Below, in pieces: positions 18,480 through 28,532 of a DNA stretch of 64,000 nt. Numbering within the stretch: the stretch's first letter is position 1; each line of letters opens with the position of its first letter. The notes below the pieces were generated by a model. It was not told where the DNA came from. It worked only from the letters and a program-made list of their open reading frames with translations, and searched no databases. The stretch covers positions 15,411-79,410 of the forward strand of contig MESI01000124.1 of NCBI GenBank assembly GCA_001770935.1, read 5' to 3'. The translations under genes were made by a program, and so were the position numbers. The DNA comes from Burkholderiales bacterium RIFCSPLOWO2_12_FULL_61_40. Its GTDB lineage: Bacteria > Pseudomonadota > Gammaproteobacteria > Burkholderiales > Burkholderiaceae_C.

Positions 18480-18721
18480 TCAGTATGAGTATGCGCGCCC
18501 ACTCCTCGCTGCAACAATAGAGACGGCGCGAACCGCCGGACCATGTTCAGGCGGCTCACGTCGCCCATTCGCTTCAGTTGAAAATTCGCACACGAGGTTA
18601 ACCGTTCCAGTCCGATGTGTTTGGATTCCGGATCATGATGGTCGTCGAGGTTATCAATGCCAACAACCAAATCAAAACGTAGCAACATTTTTTTTCTGCA
18701 TGCATGCCGAAGAAACGTGCC
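18480..18721 (-). pseudogene. Decayed N-terminal fragment of a UDP-glucuronate 4-epimerase-like gene
   Basis: An open stretch encodes VVGIDNLDDHHDPESKHIGL followed by ERLTSCANFQLK. This lines up with the start of UDP-glucuronate 4-epimerases, including the intact copy at 20087-21091 ([23 protein letters not shown]). Further on, the match continues in a different frame: VSIVAARSGRAYSY followed by a stop, comparable to [14 protein letters not shown]. The glycine-rich NAD loop is missing or unreadable. The fragment therefore has at least one frameshift and no C-terminal part. It fills the gap between the flippase gene and ugd and is probably a relic of an earlier version of the cluster. Confidence 0.65.
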
Positions 18722-18740
18722 TAGCCTGTGACCACACCCT

Positions 18741-20090
18741 TTAGACATGCTCCCCGCCTTGCAGGCGACCCACAGGGTAGTACTCAAACCCGTATTGATG
18801 CATCTGCTCAGGTTCGTAGAGGTTTCGGCCATCGAAAATAACTGGCATCTTGAGCTTTGCCTTGATTTCTTCGAAGTTTGGGCTGCGGAACACCTTCCAC
18901 TCGGTAACGATCAACAAGGCGTCAGCGGGTTGAACACTGTCTAGTGCGGCCACAGGACTGTCTGCCAGCGTGATGCGTGGCTCGTTGGCATAAAGGTGCT
19001 GTGTCTCTTGCATGGCCACTGGGTCATAGGCAGTGACAGTCGCTCCAGCACCCAGCAAATCATCAATAACCTCTACGCTCGGAGCTTCACGCATATCGTC
19101 AGTGTTGGGTTTGAAAGCCAAGCCCCAAATAGCAAAATGTCTGCCAGCCAAATCGTTACCAAATCGAGCTTTCACTTTTTGGGAGAGGATATGTTTTTGT
19201 AAAGCGTTGGCATTTTCAACCGCGCTTAGCACTTTGAGTTCATGGCCATGGTCGGCTGCGGTCTTGATCAGGGCTTTTACATCCTTGGGAAAACATGAGC
19301 CACCGTACCCACAGCCCGGGTAGAGAAAATGGTACCCAATACGCGGATCAGACCCAATGCCCTGACGGACAGACTCAATATCCGCCCCAAGGGTTTCGGC
19401 CAAATTGGCCAATTCATTCATAAAGCTAATACGGGTTGCCAACATGGCATTGGCCGCGTACTTGGTGAGTTCAGCAGAGCGCGCATCCATTACGACGAGA
19501 CGCTCATGGTTGCGTTGAAAGGGCGCATAAAGGGCTCGCATGACAGCAATAGCATGCTTATCATCTGTGCCAACGATGATGCGATCAGGACGCATGAAAT
19601 CTTCTACTGCTGCGCCCTCCTTTAAAAATTCAGGGTTAGAGACAACGCTAAATGAAATTTTTTCATTTCGCAGTTTCAACTCTTGCGCAATGGTAGCCTG
19701 CACTTTGTCGGCCGTGCCCACAGGCACTGTAGATTTGTCTACAACGATTTTATGTTCGGTCATGGTTTGACCAATGGATCGGGCTGCCGCTATGACATAT
19801 TGCAGATCAGCGGAGCCATCTTCCCCGGGTGGTGTGCCTACGGCGATGAACTGAATGGCGCCGTGGGCTACGGCTTTTTTTACATTCGTGGTGAAGTGAA
19901 GACGACCTGCTTCAACATTACGCCGAATCATCTCTAGCAGGCCTGGCTCGAAAATCGGAATACCGCCCTCCACCAACGTGCGAATTTTTTCGAGATCAAG
20001 ATCCAAACACAAAACATGATTGCCGACCTCGGCCAAGCACGCGCCACTGACCAATCCAACGTATCCAGTTCCAATAATTGTGATTTTCAT
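18741..20090 (-). CDS. ugd: UDP-glucose 6-dehydrogenase
   Basis: The 449-residue protein has [20 protein letters not shown] (NAD loop), the [10 protein letters not shown] segment and the catalytic-Cys motif [15 protein letters not shown], as well as the C-terminal domain ending in FDGRNLYEP. It oxidises UDP-glucose twice to UDP-glucuronate in the cytoplasm. ATG 20090 was chosen because it overlaps the stop of the epimerase gene by 4 bp (ATGA). The product feeds the 4-epimerase next door, giving UDP-GalA. Family length is about 440-460. Confidence 0.95.
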   Translation of the reverse strand: MKITIIGTGYVGLVSGACLAEVGNHVLCLDLDLEKIRTLVEGGIPIFEPGLLEMIRRNVEAGRLHFTTNVKKAVAHGAIQFIAVGTPPGEDGSADLQYVIAAARSIGQTMTEHKIVVDKSTVPVGTADKVQATIAQELKLRNEKISFSVVSNPEFLKEGAAVEDFMRPDRIIVGTDDKHAIAVMRALYAPFQRNHERLVVMDARSAELTKYAANAMLATRISFMNELANLAETLGADIESVRQGIGSDPRIGYHFLYPGCGYGGSCFPKDVKALIKTAADHGHELKVLSAVENANALQKHILSQKVKARFGNDLAGRHFAIWGLAFKPNTDDMREAPSVEVIDDLLGAGATVTAYDPVAMQETQHLYANEPRITLADSPVAALDSVQPADALLIVTEWKVFRSPNFEEIKAKLKMPVIFDGRNLYEPEQMHQYGFEYYPVGRLQGGEHV

Positions 20091-21091
20091 AGGTAGTATC
20101 CACGATACCATTCAACAAATTTTGCGACGCCATCCTTAATAGGTGTATTGGGCTTAAATCCGACCCAGGCGCTCAGTTCATCCGTATTAGCTGCTGTTGC
20201 AGGCACATCTCCCGGTTGCAACGGCAAGTAGTTTTTCACAGCCTTCTTTCCAAGCGCAAGCTCCATTGCTTCGATATATTCCATAAGGGGCGTTGGCTGG
20301 TTATTTCCAATATTAAATATCCTATATGGCACATTGCTTGTGGACGGATCTGGATTAGCGGTATTAAACATCAAATCTGGTGCTGCAAGTTTATCAACAA
20401 CCCGGACCAAACCCTCGACGATATCATTTACAAAAGTAAAGTCGCGTGCCATATTTCCATAATTAAACACATCAATGGATTTACCCTCCGTGATGGCTTT
20501 GGCAAATAGAAACGGCGCCATGTCCGGTCTGCCCCAGGGTCCGTAGACTGTAAAAAAGCGCAACCCAGTAGTTGGTAATTGAAACAAGTGGCTGTACGTA
20601 TGTGCCATCAACTCATTGGCTTTTTTTGTGGCTGCGTATAAACTAACTGGGTGATCAACATTGTCATGCTCATTGAACGGTAGCTTGGTGTTACCACCGT
20701 ACACACTGGAGCTGCTGGCATAAACCAAATGCTCCACACCGTTGTTGCGGCACCCCTCCAGCACATTGGTGAACCCAACCAGATTGGAGTCAATATATGC
20801 ATGCGGATTAACCAACGAATAGCGTACGCCTGCTTGCGCAGCCAAATGAATAACACGTTGCGGTTTTTCTTGGGAAAACAGAGTACTTATACCGGATTGA
20901 TCAGCCACATCTAACTTGTGAAACTTGAAGTTGGAATATCCAGCTAGCTGTTCCAGTCGATCCAGTTTTAGGCGAGTATCGTAATACTCATTGATATTGT
21001 CGATCCCGAGTACATCATCACCACGAGCCAGCAGACGCTGGCTTACGTGCATACCGATAAACCCGGCACAACCAGTAACAAGAATTTTCAT
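20087..21091 (-). CDS. UDP-glucuronate 4-epimerase, CapI/LpsL-like
   Basis: The 334-residue SDR has [52 protein letters not shown] and the catalytic [20 protein letters not shown]. The length and the NINEYYD segment are those of UDP-glucuronate/galacturonate 4-epimerases rather than GalE. Coupling to ugd by ATGA overlap supports conversion of UDP-GlcA into UDP-GalA. The start at 21091 leaves 46 bp after the fcl stop. A decayed relative lies at 18480-18721. Confidence 0.88.
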   Translation of the reverse strand: MKILVTGCAGFIGMHVSQRLLARGDDVLGIDNINEYYDTRLKLDRLEQLAGYSNFKFHKLDVADQSGISTLFSQEKPQRVIHLAAQAGVRYSLVNPHAYIDSNLVGFTNVLEGCRNNGVEHLVYASSSSVYGGNTKLPFNEHDNVDHPVSLYAATKKANELMAHTYSHLFQLPTTGLRFFTVYGPWGRPDMAPFLFAKAITEGKSIDVFNYGNMARDFTFVNDIVEGLVRVVDKLAAPDLMFNTANPDPSTSNVPYRIFNIGNNQPTPLMEYIEAMELALGKKAVKNYLPLQPGDVPATAANTDELSAWVGFKPNTPIKDGVAKFVEWYRGYYL

Positions 21092-21137
21092 AGAGATGAT
21101 GGCGCCTTCGTCAGGCAATGTGCTTGGCTCATGGGAT

Positions 21138-22106
21138 TTATGGATAGCTAGCCAAAAAACCCGCATAAGCATTGACCAGCCCCTCATTCAGTCCAACGAT
21201 TGGCTTCCAACCCAGTGTGTTGAGATTGCGGCTATCCATCCATTTTCTAAGCGTCCCGTCGGGTTTGGTGGCATCAAAACTGATGTGCCCCGCATAACCG
21301 ACAGCTTGCCTTACCGCGTCGGCCAATTCAAGAATCGTGATATCACTGCCAAACCCCACATTGATATGGCTTTGCATGGGCAGGGTATGCGCCTGGTAGG
21401 TCACAACAGGGAGTTGCATGACAAACACACTGGCGGTCGCCATGTCATCCACATACAAAAACTCCCGTCTTGGAGTCCCCGTGCCCCAAATAACAACTTC
21501 CGGCGCCCCATTAAGCTTAGCCTCATGAAACCGACGAATCAGCGCAGGGATGACATGGCTATTTTCCGGATGGTAATTGTCCCCCGGACCGTACAGATTG
21601 GTGGGCATGACGCTGCGGTAATCGCGCCCGTGCTGGCGGTTATAACTTTCGCAGAGCTTTATCCCCGCGATCTTGGCGACCGCGTAGGGTTCGTTGGTGG
21701 GTTCCAGTGGGCCTGTTAGCAAGGCGTCCTCGGCCATGGGCTGTGGCGCCAGGCGGGGGTAAATGCAACTGGAGCCCAAAAACAGCAGTTTTTGCACACC
21801 ATGGGTGTGGGCGGCGTGGATGACGTTGGCCTGCATCATCAGGTTGTCATAGATAAAGTCCGCCGGATAGGTGTTATTGGCATGGATGCCGCCTACGCGG
21901 GCTGCGGCCAAATACACCTGCGTAGGCCGCTCCTGGGCAAAAAACGCATTCACTGCAGCCTGATTGCACAAATCCAGTTCAGCGTGGGTACGGGTGATGA
22001 AACTGGCCTGCGACACACCCTGAGCCAACAGCGTGCGCACAATCGCACTGCCGACCATGCCACGGTGTCCGGCAATGTAGATTTTTTCAGGACTCATGGC
22101 TGACAT
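21138..22106 (-). CDS. fcl: GDP-L-fucose synthase
   Basis: The 322-residue protein has [18 protein letters not shown] near the N-terminus, [16 protein letters not shown], the catalytic [20 protein letters not shown] and [12 protein letters not shown]. These are the hallmarks of the 3,5-epimerase/4-reductase that makes GDP-L-fucose from GDP-4-keto-6-deoxymannose. It overlaps the end of gmd by 20 bp if ATG 22106 is used; ATG 22097 is an alternative and also overlaps. Gmd and Fcl together give the full two-step pathway. Confidence 0.93.
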   Translation of the reverse strand: MSAMSPEKIYIAGHRGMVGSAIVRTLLAQGVSQASFITRTHAELDLCNQAAVNAFFAQERPTQVYLAAARVGGIHANNTYPADFIYDNLMMQANVIHAAHTHGVQKLLFLGSSCIYPRLAPQPMAEDALLTGPLEPTNEPYAVAKIAGIKLCESYNRQHGRDYRSVMPTNLYGPGDNYHPENSHVIPALIRRFHEAKLNGAPEVVIWGTGTPRREFLYVDDMATASVFVMQLPVVTYQAHTLPMQSHINVGFGSDITILELADAVRQAVGYAGHISFDATKPDGTLRKWMDSRNLNTLGWKPIVGLNEGLVNAYAGFLASYP

Positions 22107-23235
22107 TCACGTTATACCCATGGCTTTTGAGCAGCGCATGCTGTTTGGCGTGGGCCAAGTCGTTCGCCACCATTTCTTTGCACATATCTTGTGCGGCAAT
22201 CTCAGGCACCCAGCCGAGTTCGCATTTGGCCTTGGCGGGGTCTCCCAAAAGAGTTTCGACTTCGGTGGGTCGGAAGTAGCGCGGATCGACCCGCACCACA
22301 ACATCCCCCACCTTCAGCGCCGGGGCATCGCTCCCCGCAATAGCCAGCACCACGGCGCGCTCCTCTACGCCCTTCCCTTCGAAACCTACGGTGATACCCA
22401 GGGCTTGCGCAGACCACAGAATGAATTCCCGCACGCTGTACTGCACTCCCGTGGCAATCACGAAGTCTTGCGGCTGATCTTGCTGCAACATCATCCACTG
22501 CATACGCACATAATCTTTGGCGTGGCCCCAGTCGCGCAGGGCGTCCATATTGCCCATGTAGAGGCATTTTTCCAGGCCCTGGGCCATGTTGGCCAAACCA
22601 CGGGTAATTTTGCGGGTGACAAAGGTTTCACCACGGCGCGGACTCTCGTGGTTAAACAAGATGCCGTTGCAGGCATACATGCCGTAGGCCTCACGGTAAT
22701 TGACCGTGATCCAGTAGGCATAAAGCTTGGCTACCGCATAAGGGCTGCGAGGATAAAAGGGGGTTGTTTCTCGCTGCGGCGTTTCCTGGACCAAGCCATA
22801 GAGTTCGCTGGTGGATGCCTGATAAAAGCGTGTCTTTTTCTCCAAGCCAAGAATACGGATGGCTTCCAACAAGCGCAAAGTACCCATGCCATCTACGTCG
22901 GCCGTGTACTCTGGGCTTTCAAAACTGACCGCCACATGGCTCTGCGCCCCCAGGTTGTAGACCTCGTCAGGCTGCACTTGCTGGATGATGCGGGTGAGAT
23001 TGCTGGTGTCCGTCAAATCGCCATAGTGGAGCGTGAAGCGGGCATTGTCGATATGCGGATCTTGATAAATGTGATCGATACGGTCCGTATTGAACGAACT
23101 GGCCCGGCGCTTGATACCGTGAACCTCGTAACCTTTGTCCAGCAAGAGCTCCGCAAGATAAGAACCATCCTGGCCGGTGATGCCGGTAATCAGTGCAACT
23201 TTAGGAGAGGAGCTTGGTGAATTTGATGGGGTCAT
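22087..23235 (-). CDS. gmd: GDP-mannose 4,6-dehydratase
   Basis: The 382-residue protein has [50 protein letters not shown], the catalytic [15 protein letters not shown] and [20 protein letters not shown], a full match to GMD. It makes the keto intermediate for GDP-L-fucose. It is the first gene of the minus-strand polysaccharide cluster; ATG 23235 is preferred to the GTG at 23265. A candidate promoter lies just upstream (23271-23298). No manB/manC was seen in the window, so GDP-mannose must come from elsewhere. Confidence 0.95.
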   Translation of the reverse strand: MTPSNSPSSSPKVALITGITGQDGSYLAELLLDKGYEVHGIKRRASSFNTDRIDHIYQDPHIDNARFTLHYGDLTDTSNLTRIIQQVQPDEVYNLGAQSHVAVSFESPEYTADVDGMGTLRLLEAIRILGLEKKTRFYQASTSELYGLVQETPQRETTPFYPRSPYAVAKLYAYWITVNYREAYGMYACNGILFNHESPRRGETFVTRKITRGLANMAQGLEKCLYMGNMDALRDWGHAKDYVRMQWMMLQQDQPQDFVIATGVQYSVREFILWSAQALGITVGFEGKGVEERAVVLAIAGSDAPALKVGDVVVRVDPRYFRPTEVETLLGDPAKAKCELGWVPEIAAQDMCKEMVANDLAHAKQHALLKSHGYNVNVSHES

Positions 23236-23270
23236 ACGCGTAAATTGGAAAGGGCGCCGCAGCACTTCCG

Positions 23271-23298
23271 ATTATCACAGCTAATCCTATTCGGCCAA
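23271..23298 (-). promoter_or_regulatory. Candidate sigma-70 promoter of the polysaccharide cluster
   Basis: On the minus strand TTGGCC (23298-23293) and GATAAT (23276-23271) are separated by 16 bp, about 35 bp upstream of the gmd ATG. The -10 box matches consensus at five of six positions and the -35 at four. No JUMPstart/ops element was found in this 266-bp intergenic region, which must also hold the promoter of the divergent phasin gene. Confidence 0.4.
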
Positions 23299-23501
23299 AA
23301 GGCAAGGCAAAGCCGCAAAGCCCCCCGCTCGTAAACTCAACGGCTATGACAGTCAAATAAAGATCAGAAACCACGAAGTTAGAAAGCACCACCTACATCC
23401 CAACCGGGTCCGCGCGTACAGTCGAGATTAAGCGCTACATTTCCCTGTGCATCAGGAAACCAGTTTCGCAAATATTACCCCCCTCTTTTCAGGAGTACCC
23501 C

Positions 23502-24089
23502 ATGGTCAAAAAGCTGCAGAAATCCAAAACACAAAAAACCGCTGGCGTTCCGTTGCCAGGCTCCGTCAAAGACTCGGCGCAGCAAATCTGGCAAGCGGGT
23601 TTGGGTGCCTTCACCAAGGCCCAGGCAGAAGGCGCCAAGGCGCTTGAAACCTTGGTGAAGGACAGCGTCAGCATCCAGCGCAAAACGAAAGCGGCTGCAG
23701 AAGAAAAAATTTCCGAAGCTACCAACAAAATGTCCACCATGGCCACCGACATCTCGTCCAAGGCGTCGGGCCAATGGGACAAGCTGGAGAATATTTTTGA
23801 AGAGCGCGTGGCCAAGGCCTTGAACAAGCTGGGCGTTCCTTCGGCCAAAGATATTGCTGCGCTGATTGCCCGCATTGACGAGCTGAACAAGGCGGTTCAA
23901 AAAATGTCAGCCAAAGCACCAGCGACCAAGGCTGCCCCCGCTAGCGCAGCCGCGCCCAAGACTGCAACGACCAAGGCCAAAGCTGCTGCGCCCAAAGCAG
24001 CTCCCAAAACCACAGCCAAGCGCACCGCCCCTGCACGCAAGGCAGCACCGGCGGCAGCCACCCCAGCAACACCCGCCCAAACGGAATAG
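23502..24089 (+). CDS. Phasin family PHA granule-associated protein with Ala/Lys/Pro-rich tail
   Basis: The 195-residue protein has a helical phasin domain (about residues 15-135; GSVKDSAQQIWQAGLGAFTK, then a long coiled-coil-like stretch). A C-terminal tail of about 60 residues made of Ala, Lys, Pro and Thr follows, resembling the histone-H1-like tail of PhaF. Phasins coat polyhydroxyalkanoate granules; the basic tail may bind DNA and help distribute granules at division. The start has a clear AGGAG site (23490-23494). A strong terminator follows. Divergent from the polysaccharide cluster. Confidence 0.85.
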   Translation: MVKKLQKSKTQKTAGVPLPGSVKDSAQQIWQAGLGAFTKAQAEGAKALETLVKDSVSIQRKTKAAAEEKISEATNKMSTMATDISSKASGQWDKLENIFEERVAKALNKLGVPSAKDIAALIARIDELNKAVQKMSAKAPATKAAPASAAAPKTATTKAKAAAPKAAPKTTAKRTAPARKAAPAAATPATPAQTE

Positions 24090-24121
24090 TCCGCGCAGGC
24101 GGCTCAGGACCAATCCTCCAA

Positions 24122-24145
24122 GGGCGCCAAGGCGCCCTTTTTTTT
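24122..24145 (+). terminator. Rho-independent terminator after the phasin gene
   Basis: GGGCGCC-AA-GGCGCCC forms a perfect 7-bp stem (24122-24128 with 24131-24137), followed by eight T residues on the plus strand. It lies 33 bp after the phasin stop and before the patatin gene. Confidence 0.9.
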
Positions 24146-24234
24146 GCTGCACGTTTTGTCCCGCCACAGAGACCCTTCTTCACTTGTTGCAATGCAACAA
24201 AAACAAGCCCGTCGGCGCTCTACACTTTGCACAT

Positions 24235-25482
24235 ATGAATGAAAAAATAAATAGGCCACCAAAGATCGCCTTGGCGCTGTCTGGGGGGGGGCCGCTGGGT
24301 GCAATTTACGAAATTGGGGCCATGTGCGCCCTGGAGGAATCACTGGACGGTTTGGACTTCACCCAGCTGCACCATTACGTCGGCGTCTCAGCGGGTGGTT
24401 TCATCGTGGCGTCATTGGCCAACGGCATCACGCCGCGCGAGCTGTGTGCGTCATTTATTGAAAATGACAGCTCGCCCTCCGAAACCTTTGATCCATCGTG
24501 GCTGCTGGAGCCTGCCTACGGTGAATTTGCCCGACGCGGCATCAGGCTGCCCGGATTGATTCTGTCCGCCCTGTGGCATATGACGCTGGGACGCAAGTCC
24601 ATCGTGCATGCACTGGAACGGCTGGGCCCTGCTCTACCGACCGGCGTATTCTCCAATCGGCAGGTTGATACGCAATTGGCCCGCCTGTTCAGCCGTGAAG
24701 GCAGAACAAACGACTTTCGCAAGCTCAAAACCAAACTCACTTTGGTCGCCACCAATTTGGACAGCGGAGAGCCCGCTCCCTTTGGTCGTCCGGGCTGGGA
24801 CCACATCCCCATATCACAGGCAGTACAGGCCAGCTCAGCCCTGCCAGGCCTGTTTCCCCCGGTGGAAATCGACGACCAGTATTTCGTTGACGGGGCGCTG
24901 AAAAAAACCATGCACGCCTCCGTGGCGCTGGAAGAGGGCGTGGACCTCATGATTTGCCTGAACCCATTGGTGCCATTTGACGCCACCGCACCGCGCGTCG
25001 CCAAAGTGATGCAACAAGGGCTGCCATCCGAGAAGCGGAGGATTCCGCGCATTGTGGATGGTGGTCTGCCAGCGGTGCTCAGCCAAACGTTCCGCTCCCT
25101 GATTCATTCCCGCATGGAATTGGGCATGAAGCAGTATGAGCACGCCTACCCCCATACAGACATCATTCTGATTGAACCAGACCACCGGGACCCGGAGTTG
25201 TACCTGGCCAACACGTTCAGCTACGCCCAGCGGCGCCATTTGGCCGAACACGCCTACCAACAAACACGGCAAATGCTGCGCTCCCGCAAGACGGGCTTGT
25301 CCGCCAAGCTCGGACGCCATGGCATCCGCTTGAACCACAGTGTGCTGGATGACCCCAAACGGCATCTGTCAGCGCCCGCCAAAGCCAACACCCGACTGGG
25401 ACGGGCCATTGCAACACTGCAAGAAGTCATGGACGACATCGCCGACGCAGTGGCAGCAGCTGCACGTATCCCGTCCCATTAA
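24235..25482 (+). CDS. Patatin-like phospholipase family protein
   Basis: The 415-residue protein has the patatin set: oxyanion-hole loop LALSGGGPLGAIYEIG, nucleophile motif GVSAGG (Ser near residue 60) and the catalytic Asp in YFVDGALKKTMH. It would hydrolyse acyl esters of phospholipids or storage lipids. ATG 24235 is chosen since the longer frame adds a segment outside the domain; no strong ribosome site decides it. The next gene, a TetR regulator, starts 9 bp after the stop, so they likely form an operon. The context of PHA and wax-ester genes suggests a role in neutral-lipid turnover, which is inference. Confidence 0.88.
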   Translation: MNEKINRPPKIALALSGGGPLGAIYEIGAMCALEESLDGLDFTQLHHYVGVSAGGFIVASLANGITPRELCASFIENDSSPSETFDPSWLLEPAYGEFARRGIRLPGLILSALWHMTLGRKSIVHALERLGPALPTGVFSNRQVDTQLARLFSREGRTNDFRKLKTKLTLVATNLDSGEPAPFGRPGWDHIPISQAVQASSALPGLFPPVEIDDQYFVDGALKKTMHASVALEEGVDLMICLNPLVPFDATAPRVAKVMQQGLPSEKRRIPRIVDGGLPAVLSQTFRSLIHSRMELGMKQYEHAYPHTDIILIEPDHRDPELYLANTFSYAQRRHLAEHAYQQTRQMLRSRKTGLSAKLGRHGIRLNHSVLDDPKRHLSAPAKANTRLGRAIATLQEVMDDIADAVAAAARIPSH

Positions 25483-25491
25483 GAAGAAATT

Positions 25492-26148
25492 ATGGTCAAA
25501 AAAGCCCCCCGCCGCACTGCAGAACGCATCCTTGAAGTCACGCTGGAGTTGTTCAACCGCTTTGGCGAACCCAACGTGTCTACCACCTTGATTTCGGCCG
25601 AGTTGGGGATCAGCCCGGGAAATCTGTACTACCACTATCCAGCCAAAGACGAGCTGATCAACTCTCTGTTTGATCGCTACGAAAAATCACTCAACGACCT
25701 GCTCAACGCCAGCGACGATGTGCGCGATGTCGAAGATGCCTGGTTCTTCATGCACACGCTCTTTGAGCTGATTTGGGAACACCGGTTTCTGTACCGCGAC
25801 CTGAATGACCTGCTGAGCAAGAACCGACGGCTTGAGACCCATTTCCAATCGGTACTGAAAAACAAGACACGGTCTGTCAAGGCTTTGCTGGACAGCATGA
25901 GCCGTGCGGGCGCGGTACGGATTGACTCCCGCGAAGTGGAGGCCACGGCCACCAGCATGGTCGTGGTACTGACCTACTGGTTGAGCTTCGAGTATGTTCG
26001 GGACCCGCGCAATGCGCTGGAGCCCGGAAGTGCCCAGGCCGCCCTGATGCGCGGGGCGCACCATGTACTGAACCTGTTGGTGCCTTACCTGGAGGCCGAG
26101 CAACGCACCCATTTGCAAAGACTGGCTGGCGCTTACACCGCGTCTTAG
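25492..26148 (+). CDS. TetR/AcrR family transcriptional regulator
   Basis: The 218-residue protein has an N-terminal HTH: RRTAERILEVTLELFNRFGE, then the recognition part LGISPGNLYYHYPAKDELI, diagnostic of TetR. The C-terminal region is close to the type with PF13972-like ligand domain (LNDLLSKNRRLETHF). It probably responds to an acyl-CoA or lipid-derived ligand, judging from the patatin gene before it and the TPR gene after it (22 bp apart). Confidence 0.9.
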   Translation: MVKKAPRRTAERILEVTLELFNRFGEPNVSTTLISAELGISPGNLYYHYPAKDELINSLFDRYEKSLNDLLNASDDVRDVEDAWFFMHTLFELIWEHRFLYRDLNDLLSKNRRLETHFQSVLKNKTRSVKALLDSMSRAGAVRIDSREVEATATSMVVVLTYWLSFEYVRDPRNALEPGSAQAALMRGAHHVLNLLVPYLEAEQRTHLQRLAGAYTAS

Positions 26149-26170
26149 GCGCACCGAGGAGACCGCTACG

Positions 26171-26944
26171 ATGGCCATTTGGACCACATTCATCCACGCC
26201 GACGACTATCCGTTTGATCCCGCTGGCGTCAAGAAAAACTGGAAGCGTCTTCACGCAGGCGACCAGGAGCCTTTGCCCAAAGACAAGAATGTGCTGGCCG
26301 CATGGGCACTGTTCCACAGTGGCCAGTTTCAGGAAGCCGTAGAGACAGGGCTGAAAGCCGGTGCCGCTGGCACCACTGTGGCCAACAAGGCCGCCTGTAT
26401 CTATGCGAATTATCTGGAGCCCAACGAAAAAACCAAGCTGACCCTTTTCATGCAGGTGGCCGAGCGTGCTGCAAGCCAAGCCAGCGCCGAGCCCGACAAC
26501 GCCAACGCGTATTACTGGCAAGGCTACGCCCTGAGCCGCTACAGCCAAGGCATCAGCGTGGCCAAGGCACTGGCGCAAGGGATTGGCCGCAAGGTCAAAT
26601 CTGCCATGGAAACCTCCATTCGCCTGCAGCCGCGCCACGCCGACGCCCACATCGGCCTGGGTGCATTTCACGCCGAAGTGATTGACAAAGTGGGTGCCTT
26701 GATAGGCAACATGACGTATGGCGCCAAAAAAGAAACCAGCCTGAAGCTGTTTCAGCAAGGACTGAATCTCACGCCAGCATCCACCGTCGCGTTGATTGAA
26801 TACGCCAATGCGCTGGTCATGCTGGAGGGCGACAAGGGCCTGGACGAAGCCACACGCCTGTACGAGCAAGTCGCTCGCGCGCAAGCCATGGACGCCATGG
26901 AGCGCTTGGATATTGAAATGGCGCAGGCCGAGCTGGCCAACTAA
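26171..26944 (+). CDS. TPR-like repeat protein of unknown function
   Basis: The 257-residue protein has no signal peptide (MAIWTTFIHADDYPFDPAGV). It contains helix pairs of TPR style, for example VLAAWALFHSGQFQEAVETG (residues about 40-60), RHADAHIGLGAFHAEV and STVALIEYANALVMLEGD. The ribosome site GAGGAG lies 8 bp before ATG. It is likely cotranscribed with the patatin and tetR genes and converges with the WS/DGAT gene. A scaffold or lipid-body-related role is possible; nothing in the sequence fixes it. Confidence 0.7.
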   Translation: MAIWTTFIHADDYPFDPAGVKKNWKRLHAGDQEPLPKDKNVLAAWALFHSGQFQEAVETGLKAGAAGTTVANKAACIYANYLEPNEKTKLTLFMQVAERAASQASAEPDNANAYYWQGYALSRYSQGISVAKALAQGIGRKVKSAMETSIRLQPRHADAHIGLGAFHAEVIDKVGALIGNMTYGAKKETSLKLFQQGLNLTPASTVALIEYANALVMLEGDKGLDEATRLYEQVARAQAMDAMERLDIEMAQAELAN

Positions 26945-26978
26945 GCCAGCACACTGGCCTGGGCGGGATCGCTGAGCC

Positions 26979-28532
26979 CTACTCCCCCCACGGCAACATC
27001 AAGGTGAGCAAGGCCAGTTTGGCAAACTCGGGCTCAAACTGGTCGATGATTTCTTGGGGGTTCGGGCACAGGGTGGCGTCGGACACCACACCAAACTGCA
27101 CGCCGCCTCCGTAGCTCAGAATGGAGATTCCCAGGCCGACCGTACCGCTCTGCGGCACCCAAAACAAGGTTTCTTCCAGCGTTGCGCCACAAATTTTCAG
27201 TTTGGCACCCGGCCCCGGAACATTGGTCAGGACCGCCGTGGTCTTCCTGGAAAACAAGCCCAGCATGGCATCTTGCGTGGACTTGTTAAGCAAGCCCGCC
27301 ACCGCCAGCAAGCCAAAGGCCAGCAAGGGTTGCAGACTGCCCTTGAGCTCGCGCATCCGCTTACGCACTTCATAGAGGCGCTCCACCGGGTTATCCAGCC
27401 CAATGGGCAGTACCACAGGCGCCAGTCCAAACTGGTTCCCCAGCTTGTATGCCTGGTCCAATGGCCGCAGGTTCACCGGCACCATGGCGCGGACCTCCTT
27501 GTCCAGAACGGCCTCGCCGTGTTCCCGCAGGTAATTGCCAAGGGCTCCGGCCACACAACTCATCAGCACATCGTTGACAGAGCAATTCAGGGCCTTGCCG
27601 ACCGCCTTCACTTCGACCAGGGGTATCGGTGCGCACCAGGCCACGCGTTTGGCTTGGCCGGGGGTGCCTTTGAGCTGGGTCGGCGAATCGTCGGGCATCA
27701 GCGCCAACGCCGCCAGATCACTGGCGGCATGGAATGCCAGCCTGGCCAAATCTATCGACTCATGCACCCCCTTTTCCATTCCCTTTTGGGGGTCCATCAG
27801 CAAGTCCAAGGACCGTACGACCCCCTCGCCAGCCGCCCCCAGGGCGCGCACCGCCATATGGGTCAGGGGCTTGAGCAAAGCGTCGGCAATCCAATCTTCG
27901 GCCCCTTCAAGCCCCGTGCGCCGGGCATCGCAATGGGGTGCCTCGGGAGGTGGCGAGCCGCCGTCCACCAGGGACTGCATCACCGAAACCAGGGCAATGC
28001 CGTCGGCAATGCAATGGTGGATACGTACCAACAAGGCCGCCCCACCCTTGTACTGTTCCACCAGATGGAACTGCCACAGCGGGTGTTGCTTGTTCAGCGG
28101 CTCCATGGTCAGCTGGGCCAGGCGGTTTTGCAAGGCTTCTTGCTCTCGTCCGGCGGGTTTCCTGGGCAACTTCTCGACCACCAGGTGGTTAGCCATATCA
28201 AACCTGGGGTCGTTCACCCAGGTGGCACCGCCCGGGTCCTCCACTGCACACTGCACAAAGCGTGGGTACTTGAGCAAGCGCTCCTCAATCCGGCAACGCA
28301 AATCTTCATACCGGATGCCGGGCTGGATCACCCATACTCCGACGATCATCATGAGGTTGGACGGTGAATCCATGCGCAACCAAGCCGTATCGACCTTGCT
28401 CATGCGTTCGCCATGCAGCCCCAAAGCCCCCACTACGGCATCGGTCACATGGTGTTGCACCCCCTTTGCCGTTTTGCGCGCAGCCCGGGATACCTTGGGG
28501 GCGATTTTTTGGGCAATCACTCGGGTCACCAT
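26979..28532 (-). CDS. Wax ester synthase/diacylglycerol acyltransferase (WS/DGAT)
   Basis: The 517-residue protein carries the acyltransferase motif HHCIADG (HHxxxDG) in LLVRIHHCIADGIALVSVMQ, the SKVDTAWLRMDSPSNLM start of the family and VLTNVPGPGAKLKICG near the C-terminus. It esterifies acyl-CoA with long-chain alcohols or diacylglycerol to give wax esters or TAG. The start at 28532 is supported by TGGAG upstream; an N-terminal extension rich in basic residues (about 1-30) precedes the core. Divergent from the acyl-CoA-binding protein gene, which could supply its substrate. Confidence 0.9.
   Translation of the reverse strand: MVTRVIAQKIAPKVSRAARKTAKGVQHHVTDAVVGALGLHGERMSKVDTAWLRMDSPSNLMMIVGVWVIQPGIRYEDLRCRIEERLLKYPRFVQCAVEDPGGATWVNDPRFDMANHLVVEKLPRKPAGREQEALQNRLAQLTMEPLNKQHPLWQFHLVEQYKGGAALLVRIHHCIADGIALVSVMQSLVDGGSPPPEAPHCDARRTGLEGAEDWIADALLKPLTHMAVRALGAAGEGVVRSLDLLMDPQKGMEKGVHESIDLARLAFHAASDLAALALMPDDSPTQLKGTPGQAKRVAWCAPIPLVEVKAVGKALNCSVNDVLMSCVAGALGNYLREHGEAVLDKEVRAMVPVNLRPLDQAYKLGNQFGLAPVVLPIGLDNPVERLYEVRKRMRELKGSLQPLLAFGLLAVAGLLNKSTQDAMLGLFSRKTTAVLTNVPGPGAKLKICGATLEETLFWVPQSGTVGLGISILSYGGGVQFGVVSDATLCPNPQEIIDQFEPEFAKLALLTLMLPWGE

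Noticed and set aside
18437-18832. 131-codon open frame on the minus strand as an intact gene
   Set aside because: Its start overlaps ugd, and the epimerase-like part breaks off with a frame change; it is better described as a pseudogene fragment.
23236-23501. JUMPstart/ops antitermination element before the polysaccharide cluster
   Set aside because: No GGCGGTAGCGT-like sequence on the relevant strand.
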